Positions 19,834 through 25,366 of a stretch of 25,366 nt of DNA are shown here, in pieces. The notes under the pieces are model-generated. The model was given only the letters and a program-made list of their open reading frames with translations, had not been told where the DNA came from and did no database searches. How positions within the stretch are numbered: position 1 is the stretch's first letter; each line of letters begins with the position of its first letter. This stretch comes from a virus: positions 1 to 25,366 of the IMG/VR virus record IMGVR_UViG_3300044634_001881; one strand, given 5' to 3'. A program made the position numbers and the translations under genes.

Positions 19834-19862
19834 CCTGAAATGTCAGTGGTTCGTGATAGGAT
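19834..19862 (+). promoter_or_regulatory. ATGTC-box promoter, TAGGAT -10, leaderless
   Basis: ATGTCAGTGGTTCGTGA, then -10 TAGGAT, spacing 17, with an extended TGA. The hexamer ends exactly 6 nt before the ATG at 19869, so the transcript is probably leaderless. The -35 position reads CCTGAA. Confidence 0.78.
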
Positions 19863-19868
19863 TATCCT

Positions 19869-20024
19869 ATGTTAGATAAAGCCAATGAAGCTAGACGCAA
19901 GGCAGAAGCCCAAGCGTTGTTTCAGACTATGCTAAAGGCTAAGCATACTGTAATTACCCCTAAGCCTAATAAAGGAACACGGCAGTCTACCAAAAGAAAG
20001 GCAATAGATGAGCAAAGTCTATAA
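19869..20024 (+). CDS. 51-aa basic protein (early)
   Basis: A 51-aa strongly basic protein (ANEARRKAEAQALFQ, then HTVITPKPNKGTRQSTKRK), likely nucleic-acid binding by charge. The start is set by the promoter geometry (6 nt after the -10), so no ribosome site is needed. The next gene starts inside it (overlap of 17 nt). No family recognised. Confidence 0.62.
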   Translation: MLDKANEARRKAEAQALFQTMLKAKHTVITPKPNKGTRQSTKRKAIDEQSL

Positions 20025-20142
20025 TTGTTTTGACTGTAATAAACTCACCAGGGACTTGTTGGAATTCAAGACAATAAATGTCTGTGGCAGATGTTATGCT
20101 GTTAGAGCTAATCACCCCTCAGCAAGAAAGTTGGTAAAGTAA
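20008..20142 (+). CDS. 44-aa zinc-ribbon protein (early)
   Basis: A 44-aa protein with C7-x2-C10 and C26-x2-C29, a zinc ribbon related in layout to 18931-19071. It overlaps the basic-protein gene and shares TAATG with the next gene. The C-terminus is basic (RANHPSARKLVK). Unknown target. Confidence 0.62.
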   Translation: MSKVYNCFDCNKLTRDLLEFKTINVCGRCYAVRANHPSARKLVK

Positions 20143-20237
20143 TGTTTGAGAATGTAATCAATGAGCAGGCTATCCTAGACCTTACCGAAGAGCAGGTAGT
20201 AGCAATTATGGAATTGCTAGAGAAAGCAGGATACTAG
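20142..20237 (+). CDS. 31-aa helical peptide (early)
   Basis: A 31-aa peptide (MFENVINEQAILDLTEEQ...). The shape fits a single amphipathic helix pair. It is fully embedded in a coupled series, sharing bases with both neighbours' start/stop codons. Unknown function. Confidence 0.5.
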   Translation: MFENVINEQAILDLTEEQVVAIMELLEKAGY

Positions 20238-20362
20238 TGTTAGGACAACTAAGCATAAGCTTTTGTGATACCTGTAATGAGTTTGCAATGGTGTCGGTGG
20301 TAGATGGTAAGCTAATGGTTCAGTATTGTGATTGTGAAGTAGAAACTCTAGAAGGAGAATAG
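20237..20362 (+). CDS. 41-aa Cys-containing protein (early)
   Basis: A 41-aa protein with C10-x2-C13 and C31-x-C33, an atypical zinc site. It starts with GTG, sharing the G of the upstream TAG. It ends just before a strong GAAGGAGAA ribosome site for the 89-aa gene. Unknown function. Confidence 0.55.
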   Translation: MLGQLSISFCDTCNEFAMVSVVDGKLMVQYCDCEVETLEGE

Positions 20363-20364
20363 AA

Positions 20365-20634
20365 ATGGGATACGCAACAGCAGTTGGACTTACAGATACA
20401 GACCTAACTCTATCAGACCAAATTAGTATTCACTTTAGTAGTAATTGCTATCCACCAATTCCCAAGGTAATGATTCCTGTAGCAGTAGCAGCTATTGACG
20501 CTTATTGGGAAGATGACTACTCTCGAATGATACCGTTGCCTGATGGCGTAGAGTTTAGAGATGGTTCAACAAGCGTGTCTGCCTCACAAGCTATTGAGTC
20601 TTTGAGACTTGATGCTTGGTGTTTGGAAGAGTAG
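20365..20634 (+). CDS. 89-aa hypothetical protein (early)
   Basis: An 89-aa protein of mixed character: MGYATAVGLTDTDLTLSDQI at the start, a SSNCYPPIPKVMIPVAV stretch in the middle, and an acidic, Trp-containing end. The clear GAAGGAG site before the ATG sets the start. It is the last gene of the 19869-20634 operon, before the CCCTC-GAAA-GAGGG hairpin. I do not recognise a family. Confidence 0.68.
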   Translation: MGYATAVGLTDTDLTLSDQISIHFSSNCYPPIPKVMIPVAVAAIDAYWEDDYSRMIPLPDGVEFRDGSTSVSASQAIESLRLDAWCLEE

Positions 20635-20645
20635 ACCCTACAGGT

Positions 20646-20659
20646 CCCTCGAAAGAGGG
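20646..20659 (+). terminator. CCCTC-GAAA-GAGGG hairpin
   Basis: A 5-bp GC-rich stem closed by a stable GAAA tetraloop, directly followed by the GGCGCACCAGAT element, 11 nt after the stop of the 89-aa gene. Terminator-like, but without a U-tract. Confidence 0.55.
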
Positions 20660-20710
20660 GCGCACCAGATCCTGATCCATAAGTCAAATTAAGAAACGTT
20701 TAAGAAGCCC

Positions 20711-20739
20711 TTGAAAATGTCCTAGGGTACTGGTATAGT
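20711..20739 (+). promoter_or_regulatory. ATGTC-box promoter with TTGAAA -35, TATAGT -10
   Basis: TTGAAA, then ATGTCCTAGGGTACTGG, then TATAGT, spacing 17. It has a fair -35 and an extended TGG. It drives the GP88-like gene at 20767. Confidence 0.8.
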
Positions 20740-20766
20740 TTTACCATACAAAGAAAGCAGGCCCCT

Positions 20767-21483
20767 ATGCTAATTCGTTCTAAAGACCGAAAGGTTACTA
20801 ATGCAGTATCTCCAAATGGTAAAACGCCAACTATTGCGAATACTTTTGGCCTTCCTTCTGGGAAAGCTTATTCCTGCCCTGGAGCAACAAGTGTATGCGA
20901 GAAAATCTGTTATGCGGGAAAGCTCGAAAAAGTATTCAAAGGTGTAAAAGCTGTACTGTTGACTAACTGGGACCAACTAAAAGACGCCAGTCAAGAACAA
21001 ATGGAAGCGCTACTATACCAAATGATAGATGAGTTCGACAAGGATTGTGATAAAAGGAATGCTGAAAGACTTTTTCGTATACATTGGGACGGTGACTTTT
21101 TTAGTGATACTTATACAGTGGCTTGGCGCAATGTAATCAAGGCATTCCCTAAGATTCAATTCTGGGTATACACTAGGTCAGACTTTGCAATTCCTATTCT
21201 TACTGGTATCGATAACTTAGCGCTTTACTTCTCAACCGATGATGACAACTGGCAGCTGGCCAGTGAATTAAAAAAGAGTACTGGCGTCAAGCTTGCTTAT
21301 CTTGCTAACAACTTTGCAATGGGTAAAGAGCGGATGTTGTCTATCACCGTCAAGTCTGCAATACCGTGCCCTGAGAATTCCAAGAAGCTACCGTTAATTA
21401 GCGACAAAGGTTCTGCATGTGTGACTTGCGGACAGTGTGTGTTTGCTCGGAATGACATTCTTTTTAGTGCAAGTAAAACATAA
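20767..21483 (+). CDS. GP88-like actinophage protein
   Basis: A 238-aa protein. Its N-terminal pattern TFGLPSGKAYSCPGATSVCEKICYA (C37, C44, C48), then a LFRIHWDGDFFS block (102-113), then FWVYTR (132-137), fits the 'gene product 88' family of mycobacteriophages. More cysteines follow at C201, C218, C221 and C224 in a CVTCGQC-type end. Two cysteine clusters may hold a metal or iron-sulfur centre. The biochemical role of the family is unknown to me. It stands alone between two ATGTC-box promoters. The ATG at 20767 has an AAAGAAAG ribosome site. Confidence 0.83.
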   Translation: MLIRSKDRKVTNAVSPNGKTPTIANTFGLPSGKAYSCPGATSVCEKICYAGKLEKVFKGVKAVLLTNWDQLKDASQEQMEALLYQMIDEFDKDCDKRNAERLFRIHWDGDFFSDTYTVAWRNVIKAFPKIQFWVYTRSDFAIPILTGIDNLALYFSTDDDNWQLASELKKSTGVKLAYLANNFAMGKERMLSITVKSAIPCPENSKKLPLISDKGSACVTCGQCVFARNDILFSASKT

Positions 21484-21509
21484 TCTCATGCTATAGGGGC
21501 ATGTAAAAC

Positions 21510-21545
21510 GTAGGTCCCCTGTTATATCCTTTCTTGGGGATCTAC
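21510..21545 (+). other. 10-bp RNA stem after GP88-like gene
   Basis: GTAGGTCCCC and GGGGATCTAC pair over 10 positions with one G-U, around a 16-nt loop. It lies between the GP88-like stop and the TAAAAC hairpin. It may act as a terminator or RNA-stability structure. Confidence 0.5.
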
Positions 21546-21551
21546 ACGTCC

Positions 21552-21574
21552 TGGCTACGACGTAAAACTGGCCA
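21552..21574 (+). other. TAAAAC hairpin, copy 1
   Basis: Stem TGGCTA/TGGCCA (6 bp, one U-G) with an 11-nt loop CGACGTAAAAC. Related hairpins at 23804-23826 and 24731-24753 keep the pairing while the bases change. The element GGCGCACCAGAT follows at 21581. Confidence 0.65.
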
Positions 21575-21666
21575 CAATCAGGCGCACCAGATTTAGCAGC
21601 AGTAGTCAAGTTTAAGAAGATAACGATTTGCCCCCCGAATCGTTATAAAATAATTGCCTCAAACAC

Positions 21667-21695
21667 TATACAATGTCGGTGGTATCCGCTACAAT
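21667..21695 (+). promoter_or_regulatory. ATGTC-box promoter, TACAAT -10
   Basis: TATACA, then ATGTCGGTGGTATCCGC, then TACAAT, spacing 17. It drives the 50-aa gene at 21759 and leaves a ~57-nt leader. Confidence 0.8.
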
Positions 21696-21758
21696 AGACC
21701 TATCAACAAAAGTTGGTAAATAATCAAACAAGACCCTCTGGGTTGGAATAGGAAGCAA

Positions 21759-21911
21759 ATGTCAAACGCAACTCTAACTGTTGGCTCACAGTTCACCACT
21801 CTAAAGTCTGGAGTATCAGGCACAATTCAGGAAATCGTAAACAACAAGAACGGAACCAAGCGTGTTCGTCTTGATGTAAACGGACAGCCACGCTGGACTA
21901 CTGTAAAGTAA
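21759..21911 (+). CDS. 50-aa basic protein (early)
   Basis: A 50-aa protein of short beta strands (LTVGSQFTTLKSGVSG, then IVNNKNGTKRVRLDVNGQPRW), resembling a small SH3-like or KOW-like barrel, but the family is not certain. The ATG is preceded by GGAATAGGAAGCAA, a good ribosome site. It has its own promoter and a 57-nt leader. Unknown function. Confidence 0.68.
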   Translation: MSNATLTVGSQFTTLKSGVSGTIQEIVNNKNGTKRVRLDVNGQPRWTTVK

Positions 21912-21982
21912 TCTAATTAGTGTAGTGGCGTTAGACTACATAAAAGGGTGAATCAGAGTCTATTTGAGAACCCCTGCCACTT

Positions 21983-22011
21983 TCACAAATGTCATACCCC
22001 ACCCCTATAAT
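21983..22011 (+). promoter_or_regulatory. ATGTC-box promoter, ATGTCATAC variant, TATAAT -10
   Basis: TCACAA, then ATGTCATACCCCACCCC, then TATAAT, spacing 17. The box shares the ATGTCATACCCC form with the promoter at 19066-19094. It drives the coiled-coil gene at 22041. Confidence 0.8.
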
Positions 22012-22040
22012 GTAAATACCCAAAAAGAAAAGGAAAACAA

Positions 22041-22484
22041 ATGGCTAGAACCCTGTCAGTAAAAATCCCAACCGCAAAACTAATCGCAGATGTAGAGTCA
22101 TCTATTGCTAAGATTGAGACTGCTATTGCTGAGTATGCTGAGAAGCGTAAGCAGTATGAAGTAGAAATCAAGCAGTATGAGAAAGACATTGTTGCTCACG
22201 CTATCAAGGCTATGTCAGACCCAGATAACATTGGAACAGAACACGGCTCTCTAGTTCGTGTATCAAGAGGATACAGCGGAAATGTGTCTGTTGATTTTGA
22301 TGTTGATGGACTTGGTTTCCCAAAGAAACCAGAAGAGCCAAGCAGACCAAACGAGAAGACCTATTTTGGTCGTGAGTATCTAACTCGTAAGGAATTGCTA
22401 GAGCGTAATCTTCGTATTCTAAAGATGACCTCACAAGAGGAAGTTTCAGCAAGTTCTTACTCTGCTGTTATTGACCTAATCTAA
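22041..22484 (+). CDS. Coiled-coil hypothetical protein
   Basis: A 147-aa protein. Residues 12-60 are strongly heptad-like (IAKIETAIAEYAEKRKQYE, then EIKQYEKDIVAHAI) and should form a coiled coil. Residues 62-100 hold NIGTEHGSLVRVSRGYSG and a VDFDVDGLGFP segment, and the end is basic, then Ser-rich. I know proteins of similar size beside DUF932 genes in actinophages but cannot name a family. The ATG at 22041 has an AAAGGAAA site and its own promoter. Confidence 0.7.
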   Translation: MARTLSVKIPTAKLIADVESSIAKIETAIAEYAEKRKQYEVEIKQYEKDIVAHAIKAMSDPDNIGTEHGSLVRVSRGYSGNVSVDFDVDGLGFPKKPEEPSRPNEKTYFGREYLTRKELLERNLRILKMTSQEEVSASSYSAVIDLI

Positions 22485-22785
22485 TCTTAGGGCAATCCCC
22501 CTGCTAGTCAGGCACAACGCCCGAAGCAACCTGAGTATGTTGTAAAACTGCTTCCACAAGTTGGCACAAATACTGCGTCTCTTAGACTCTAAAGCTGAAG
22601 CCAACATTTTCCCTGTGAAGTGATCTGGATAGATTGCTGGTAGCAGGGAAAAGTGGGGCGCCCCCCATTTTCGTTATCATATTGTTATTTATGATGACTA
22701 ATTATTTTGCCCTGAATCGTTGACAATGTCGGAGGGTAGCCCTATAATTAGACTATTAGTAATCCCCCTAAAGAAAGTAGAAAAC
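22485..22785. other. 301-bp non-coding region with predicted RNA structure
   Basis: No gene is seen. It holds several inverted repeats: CCCTGCTA/TAGCAGGG enclosing about 150 nt, GAAGCA/TGCTTC, GTTGGC/GCCAAC and a perfect 9-bp TTTTCCCTG/CAGGGAAAA pair. A GGGGCGCCCC palindrome follows, then the ATGTC-box promoter of the DUF932 gene at its right end. Part of it may be a structured RNA or a terminator-and-control module. Confidence 0.55.
22720..22748 (+). promoter_or_regulatory. ATGTC-box promoter with full TTGACA and TATAAT
   Basis: TTGACA, then ATGTCGGAGGGTAGCCC, then TATAAT, spacing 17: the most complete promoter of the set. It drives the DUF932 gene. Because it is perfect at both hexamers it anchors the alignment of the other 11. 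Confidence 0.88.
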
Positions 22786-23793
22786 ATGGCACATGAACTA
22801 GAATCAGTAAACGGACAGACTGCCTTTGCTTCACTCAGAGAGCCAGCTTGGCATGGCTTAGGCACAGTCTTCACCGAAGAAGTTTCAACTAACCAGATGT
22901 TGAGCTTGGCACACCTAGACAATTGGAATGTTCGCCTAGAAGATGTAGAAGTTCCAACTGGCTTTGCTTCAGACAAGAGCTATTCTTTTGTAGTCAGAGA
23001 TAATCCTTTTATTGAAGACCAGAAAGACATTCTCGGTGTTGTCGGTGAGCGTTATGTTCCGCTTCAGAATGAGGACTTGTTTGACTTTGGCGACTTGATG
23101 TTAGACGGCGGTGGTCGTTGGGAAACAGCAGGTTCAATCAAGAATGGTAGACAGGTATTCGGTTCGCTTGCTCTTGAGCGTGAAACTATCCTAGACCCTA
23201 ACGGCGTGTCAGATAAGGTAAACACTTATCTTCTAATCAACACTAGCCATGACGGCTCTGTTGCTATTCAAGCAAGTATCACGCCTGTTCGTGTTGTTTG
23301 TGCTAACACTCTAAACCTTGCTCTTGGTAATCGTGGTCGTGGTGGTTCTGTCAAGCAGTCATTCAAGATTAGACACACACAGACAGCTTCAGGCAAGGTT
23401 CAGCAAGCTCGTGAGGCTCTTGGCTTGGCTAATGCTTACATGGACAAGTTTGATGAAATGGCAAAGTCTATGATTGAAACTCAAATTACCAAAGACAAGT
23501 TTGATGAGCTAATTCTCAAAGCATACCCAAAGCCTGAGAAAGATTCCAAGGGTTCAATCAAGAAGTGGGAAACCAAGGTGGACATTCTTCAGGGTATCTA
23601 TGTTGGTTCAACTAATGAAATGATTGCTGGAACTGCTTGGGGTGCTTTCAATGCTCTAACCGAAAGACTAGACTGGTATCGTTCGGCAAGAGGTGGAAAC
23701 ACAGAATCTATTCTGGCTTCTGCTTCTGGCTTTGACCCTGTAATCACAGCAGAGAAAAATAGATTGCTTCAGTTAGTTTTGGCTAACAGCTAA
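22786..23793 (+). CDS. DUF932 phage/plasmid-like protein
   Basis: A 335-aa protein. I start at the ATG at 22786 (MAHELES), with an AAAGAAAG site; a TTG 66 nt upstream coincides with the promoter's -35. The segments PAWHGLG, ERYVPLQNEDLFDFGDLML, VSDKVNTYLLINTSHDGS and TPVRVVCANTLNLAL are hallmarks of the DUF932 / phage-plasmid-like family (TIGR03299 group). The function is not established; it is common in phages and plasmids of Actinobacteria. It stands alone as a single-gene transcription unit with the strongest promoter in the window. Confidence 0.9.
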   Translation: MAHELESVNGQTAFASLREPAWHGLGTVFTEEVSTNQMLSLAHLDNWNVRLEDVEVPTGFASDKSYSFVVRDNPFIEDQKDILGVVGERYVPLQNEDLFDFGDLMLDGGGRWETAGSIKNGRQVFGSLALERETILDPNGVSDKVNTYLLINTSHDGSVAIQASITPVRVVCANTLNLALGNRGRGGSVKQSFKIRHTQTASGKVQQAREALGLANAYMDKFDEMAKSMIETQITKDKFDELILKAYPKPEKDSKGSIKKWETKVDILQGIYVGSTNEMIAGTAWGAFNALTERLDWYRSARGGNTESILASASGFDPVITAEKNRLLQLVLANS

Positions 23794-23803
23794 TCAAAAG
23801 TCC

Positions 23804-23826
23804 TGGGCATGACTAAAAACTGCCCA
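23804..23826 (+). other. TAAAAC hairpin, copy 2
   Basis: Perfect 6-bp stem TGGGCA/TGCCCA with an 11-nt loop TGACTAAAAAC, just after the DUF932 stop. The middle pair is G-C here but C-G in the other copies, which is direct evidence of covariation. GGCGCACC follows at 23858-23865. Confidence 0.68.
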
Positions 23827-23912
23827 TCACTTACACTTGACACAGGATCAAAAAAGTGGCGCACCCAGGATAACGAAACCATAACAAGTTTACGACACAC
23901 TTTAAGAACCCC

Positions 23913-23941
23913 TTGAAAATGTCCGTGGTCCGTAGTAAAAT
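23913..23941 (+). promoter_or_regulatory. ATGTC-box promoter with TTGAAA, TAAAAT
   Basis: TTGAAA, then ATGTCCGTGGTCCGTAG, then TAAAAT, spacing 17. It drives the 40-aa gene at 23969 after an AGGAAAGGAA ribosome site. Confidence 0.82.
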
Positions 23942-23968
23942 GGACACATAACAGGAAAGGAACCCCCA

Positions 23969-24091
23969 ATGGACGAACAAGCAGCAGAAATTAGAGAAAA
24001 CCTAGCAGACTACTATGCTAACCCAGAAGAATACAGCCTATCCGACTTCGAGGAAATCTTTCAAGATAGGGACCCCTTCGAGTTCTTATAA
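23969..24091 (+). CDS. 40-aa acidic protein (early)
   Basis: A 40-aa strongly acidic protein (MDEQAAEIRENLADYY, then SDFEEIFQDRDPFEFL). A clear AGGAAAGGAA site precedes the ATG. Its stop codon lies at the start of the next promoter's ATGTC box. No family; acidic charge might mimic DNA, but this is only a guess. Confidence 0.65.
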   Translation: MDEQAAEIRENLADYYANPEEYSLSDFEEIFQDRDPFEFL

Positions 24092-24113
24092 TGTCGTAGG
24101 GTAATGGTAAAAT
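24085..24113 (+). promoter_or_regulatory. ATGTC-box promoter, TAAAAT, overlaps stop codon
   Basis: CTTATA, then ATGTCGTAGGGTAATGG, then TAAAAT, spacing 17. The TAA stop of the 40-aa gene shares a base with the ATGTC box. It drives the pair at 24138-24691. Confidence 0.8.
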
Positions 24114-24137
24114 TCAAAAACAACGAAAGGAAAACAA

Positions 24138-24335
24138 ATGCCGTATGTAATGGAACAAACCAGCTATGTATCTGAGGATGGAAACTTTGGAACAGGCTAC
24201 TTGCTAACATTCCCCTTTGACGCTTTGAATGAAGACCAATGGGATGTTCTGGACATTTTGCCAGATTCACAAAAGATGGAGTATGCTCAGGCTATTCTTG
24301 ATGGACAGCCAGACCTATCAGAGTGGGAGGACTAA
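24138..24335 (+). CDS. 65-aa acidic hypothetical protein (early)
   Basis: A 65-aa acidic protein with an aromatic-rich start (MPYVMEQTSYVSEDGNFG) and a DQWDVLDILPDSQKME helix. A GAAAGGAAAA site precedes the ATG. It is coupled to the next gene through TAATG. No family recognised. Confidence 0.68.
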   Translation: MPYVMEQTSYVSEDGNFGTGYLLTFPFDALNEDQWDVLDILPDSQKMEYAQAILDGQPDLSEWED

Positions 24336-24691
24336 TGCTAGACGTCTTAGAGATGGACTGGAGAATCGATGAGTATACCAATGAGGCTAAGGGCATTGCT
24401 TGGGATACCTGCCACAAAATCTATGTACTCATGGATGACGAGCAGGTAGCGCTTCAAAGGAGCTATGGCTATGGAGATGAGCCTGACCCAGACAGCCTAA
24501 TCACAAGTGAGCAGATGACTGGTGATGAAATGAGAAAGCAAGTCATGGAGTGGTATCAGAAGTCTTGTGGCCTAAGGTTTATTTCAGCTGTTTCTACTAA
24601 TCCTAGTTTTGGTGAAGATGGTTGGGTTCACATTATTAGTCAGTTTGAAGATACTGAAGATGACGAAGATGAGGACGACGAAGACATGTAG
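24335..24691 (+). CDS. 118-aa acidic hypothetical protein (early)
   Basis: A 118-aa protein. I start at the ATG at 24335, overlapping the upstream TAA. It has mixed strand/helix content (DTCHKIYVLMDDEQVAL, then GDEMRKQVMEWYQKSCG) and a very acidic tail (about 12 Asp/Glu in the last 15 residues). An acidic tail fits a DNA mimic or a flexible interaction tail; not proven. Confidence 0.68.
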   Translation: MLDVLEMDWRIDEYTNEAKGIAWDTCHKIYVLMDDEQVALQRSYGYGDEPDPDSLITSEQMTGDEMRKQVMEWYQKSCGLRFISAVSTNPSFGEDGWVHIISQFEDTEDDEDEDDEDM

Positions 24692-24730
24692 TGCATTCCC
24701 TTACTTCCTTTCTGGAATGTACTGCGGTCC

Positions 24731-24753
24731 TGGCCATGACCTAAAACTGGCTA
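24731..24753 (+). other. TAAAAC hairpin, copy 3
   Basis: Stem TGGCCA/TGGCTA (6 bp, one G-U) with an 11-nt loop TGACCTAAAAC, followed by GGCGCACCA at 24762. It shares GTCC before the stem with copies 1 and 2. Confidence 0.66.
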
Positions 24754-24827
24754 CAACTTTAGGCGCACCACATAAACGGATCAGTGTCAACAGTTTAAGA
24801 AGAATTAAGAAAACGTCCCGAAACCCC

Positions 24828-24856
24828 TTGATAATGTCGGTGGGTAGTAGTAAAAT
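24828..24856 (+). promoter_or_regulatory. ATGTC-box promoter with TTGATA, TAAAAT
   Basis: TTGATA, then ATGTCGGTGGGTAGTAG, then TAAAAT, spacing 17. It drives the gene that runs off the right edge. Confidence 0.82.
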
Positions 24857-24884
24857 AATACTACCCAAAAGAAAGGAACCCCCA

Positions 24885-25366
24885 ATGGGAACCAGAAATC
24901 TAACAGTAGTAAAAGACAAAGCAGGACAAACTAAGATTGCTCAATACGGACAATGGGACGGATACCCTAGCTATTCAGGTATTCAGGCTCTAGAGTTTCT
25001 AAGAAACAAAGACTGGCAAGCATTGCTACAGTCTAAGCTAGACCTTGTAGAGTTTGTTGGTGATGAGGAAGTAGATACGCTGTATAAGCAGTATGAGACT
25101 ACTGATTGGGAGAATAAGGATTTCCTAAACGCATACCCTGGCCTACACAGAGATACTGGTGTTGGTATCCTATCAGTAGTTGCTAATGCTACTGCCCCTA
25201 TCAAGAGTGTTGATAATACAGAGTTTGCTAAGGATGACTTATTTTGTGAAGGTATCTATGAGGTAGACTTCAAGACTAATAAGTTTATTACTACCTATGC
25301 TGACAAGGTTGTTGAGTATGACCTTGATACCCTGCCAACAGACGAAGAATACCTAGCCCAATGGGA
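24885..25366 (+). CDS. MGTRNLTVV / QWDGYP phage protein, partial
   Basis: The gene is cut by the right edge; about 160 residues are visible. Its start, MGTRNLTVV then IAQYGQWDGYPSYSG, is a conserved signature of a phage protein family of unknown function that I recall from several actinophages and other phages. The middle is acidic and Trp/Tyr-rich. A GAAAGGAACC site and its own ATGTC-box promoter precede it. Nothing else can be said without the rest of the gene. Confidence 0.82.
   Translation, partial: MGTRNLTVVKDKAGQTKIAQYGQWDGYPSYSGIQALEFLRNKDWQALLQSKLDLVEFVGDEEVDTLYKQYETTDWENKDFLNAYPGLHRDTGVGILSVVANATAPIKSVDNTEFAKDDLFCEGIYEVDFKTNKFITTYADKVVEYDLDTLPTDEEYLAQW

Noticed and set aside
22720-22785. 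TTG start at 22720 extending the DUF932 gene by 22 residues
   Set aside because: The TTG and the following bases are the TTGACA -35 and ATGTC box of the promoter, so they cannot be inside the mRNA. The ATG at 22786 with its AAAGAAAG site fits.

Overview
The window looks like part of a tailed double-stranded DNA phage genome (or a prophage-like element). The likely host is an actinobacterium of moderate-to-low GC. This rests on four things: a long leftward block of tail-fibre-like genes; a rightward block of tiny genes plus families I recognise from actinophages (a GP88-like protein, a DUF932 protein, an MGTRNLTVV/QWDGYP protein); many leaderless starts, which are common in Actinobacteria; and the AT-rich base composition, which recalls freshwater Actinobacteria rather than Mycobacterium or Streptomyces. 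The host is an inference. I saw no rRNA, tRNA, insertion sequence or CRISPR array.

Layout. (1) 1-14852, minus strand: virion surface and tail-fibre genes. They include a 947-aa fibre, a fibre with a tropism-determinant-like N-terminus, a collagen-like protein, a PASTA/polyproline protein, a fibronectin-III protein with Phe/Pro/Gly repeats and several small beta-sandwich proteins. A holin-like membrane protein and four 2-oxoglutarate/Fe(II) oxygenase-like genes are interspersed. (2) 14897-17875, plus strand: two copies of a ~62-aa module, a zinc-ribbon protein, two more oxygenase-like paralogues, and a beta-class DNA methyltransferase carrying a third copy of that module at its C-terminus. (3) 17876-18046: convergent, terminator-like region. 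(4) 18047-18652 minus and 18931-25366 plus: divergent early-type genes reading away from a 280-bp control region with two perfect DnaA-box sequences. Tiny, often coupled ORFs of 31-89 aa come first, then GP88-like, a 50-aa protein, a coiled-coil protein, DUF932, and the MGTRNLTVV protein cut by the right edge.

The most interesting structure is regulatory. Twelve promoters in the early region share an ATGTC box that starts exactly 17 nt before a TANNNT -10 hexamer. Most lack a good -35, which recalls the MotA-box arrangement of T4 middle promoters. Their -10 hexamers split by region: TAGGNT near the divergent centre, TANANT further right. Three intergenic regions also carry a covarying 6-bp/11-nt-loop hairpin containing TAAAAC, followed by a GGCGCACC element. 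By contrast, many structural genes and the plus-strand module and zinc-ribbon genes have only a -10 hexamer exactly 6-7 nt before ATG, which implies leaderless mRNAs. Together this suggests two transcription programmes in one phage.
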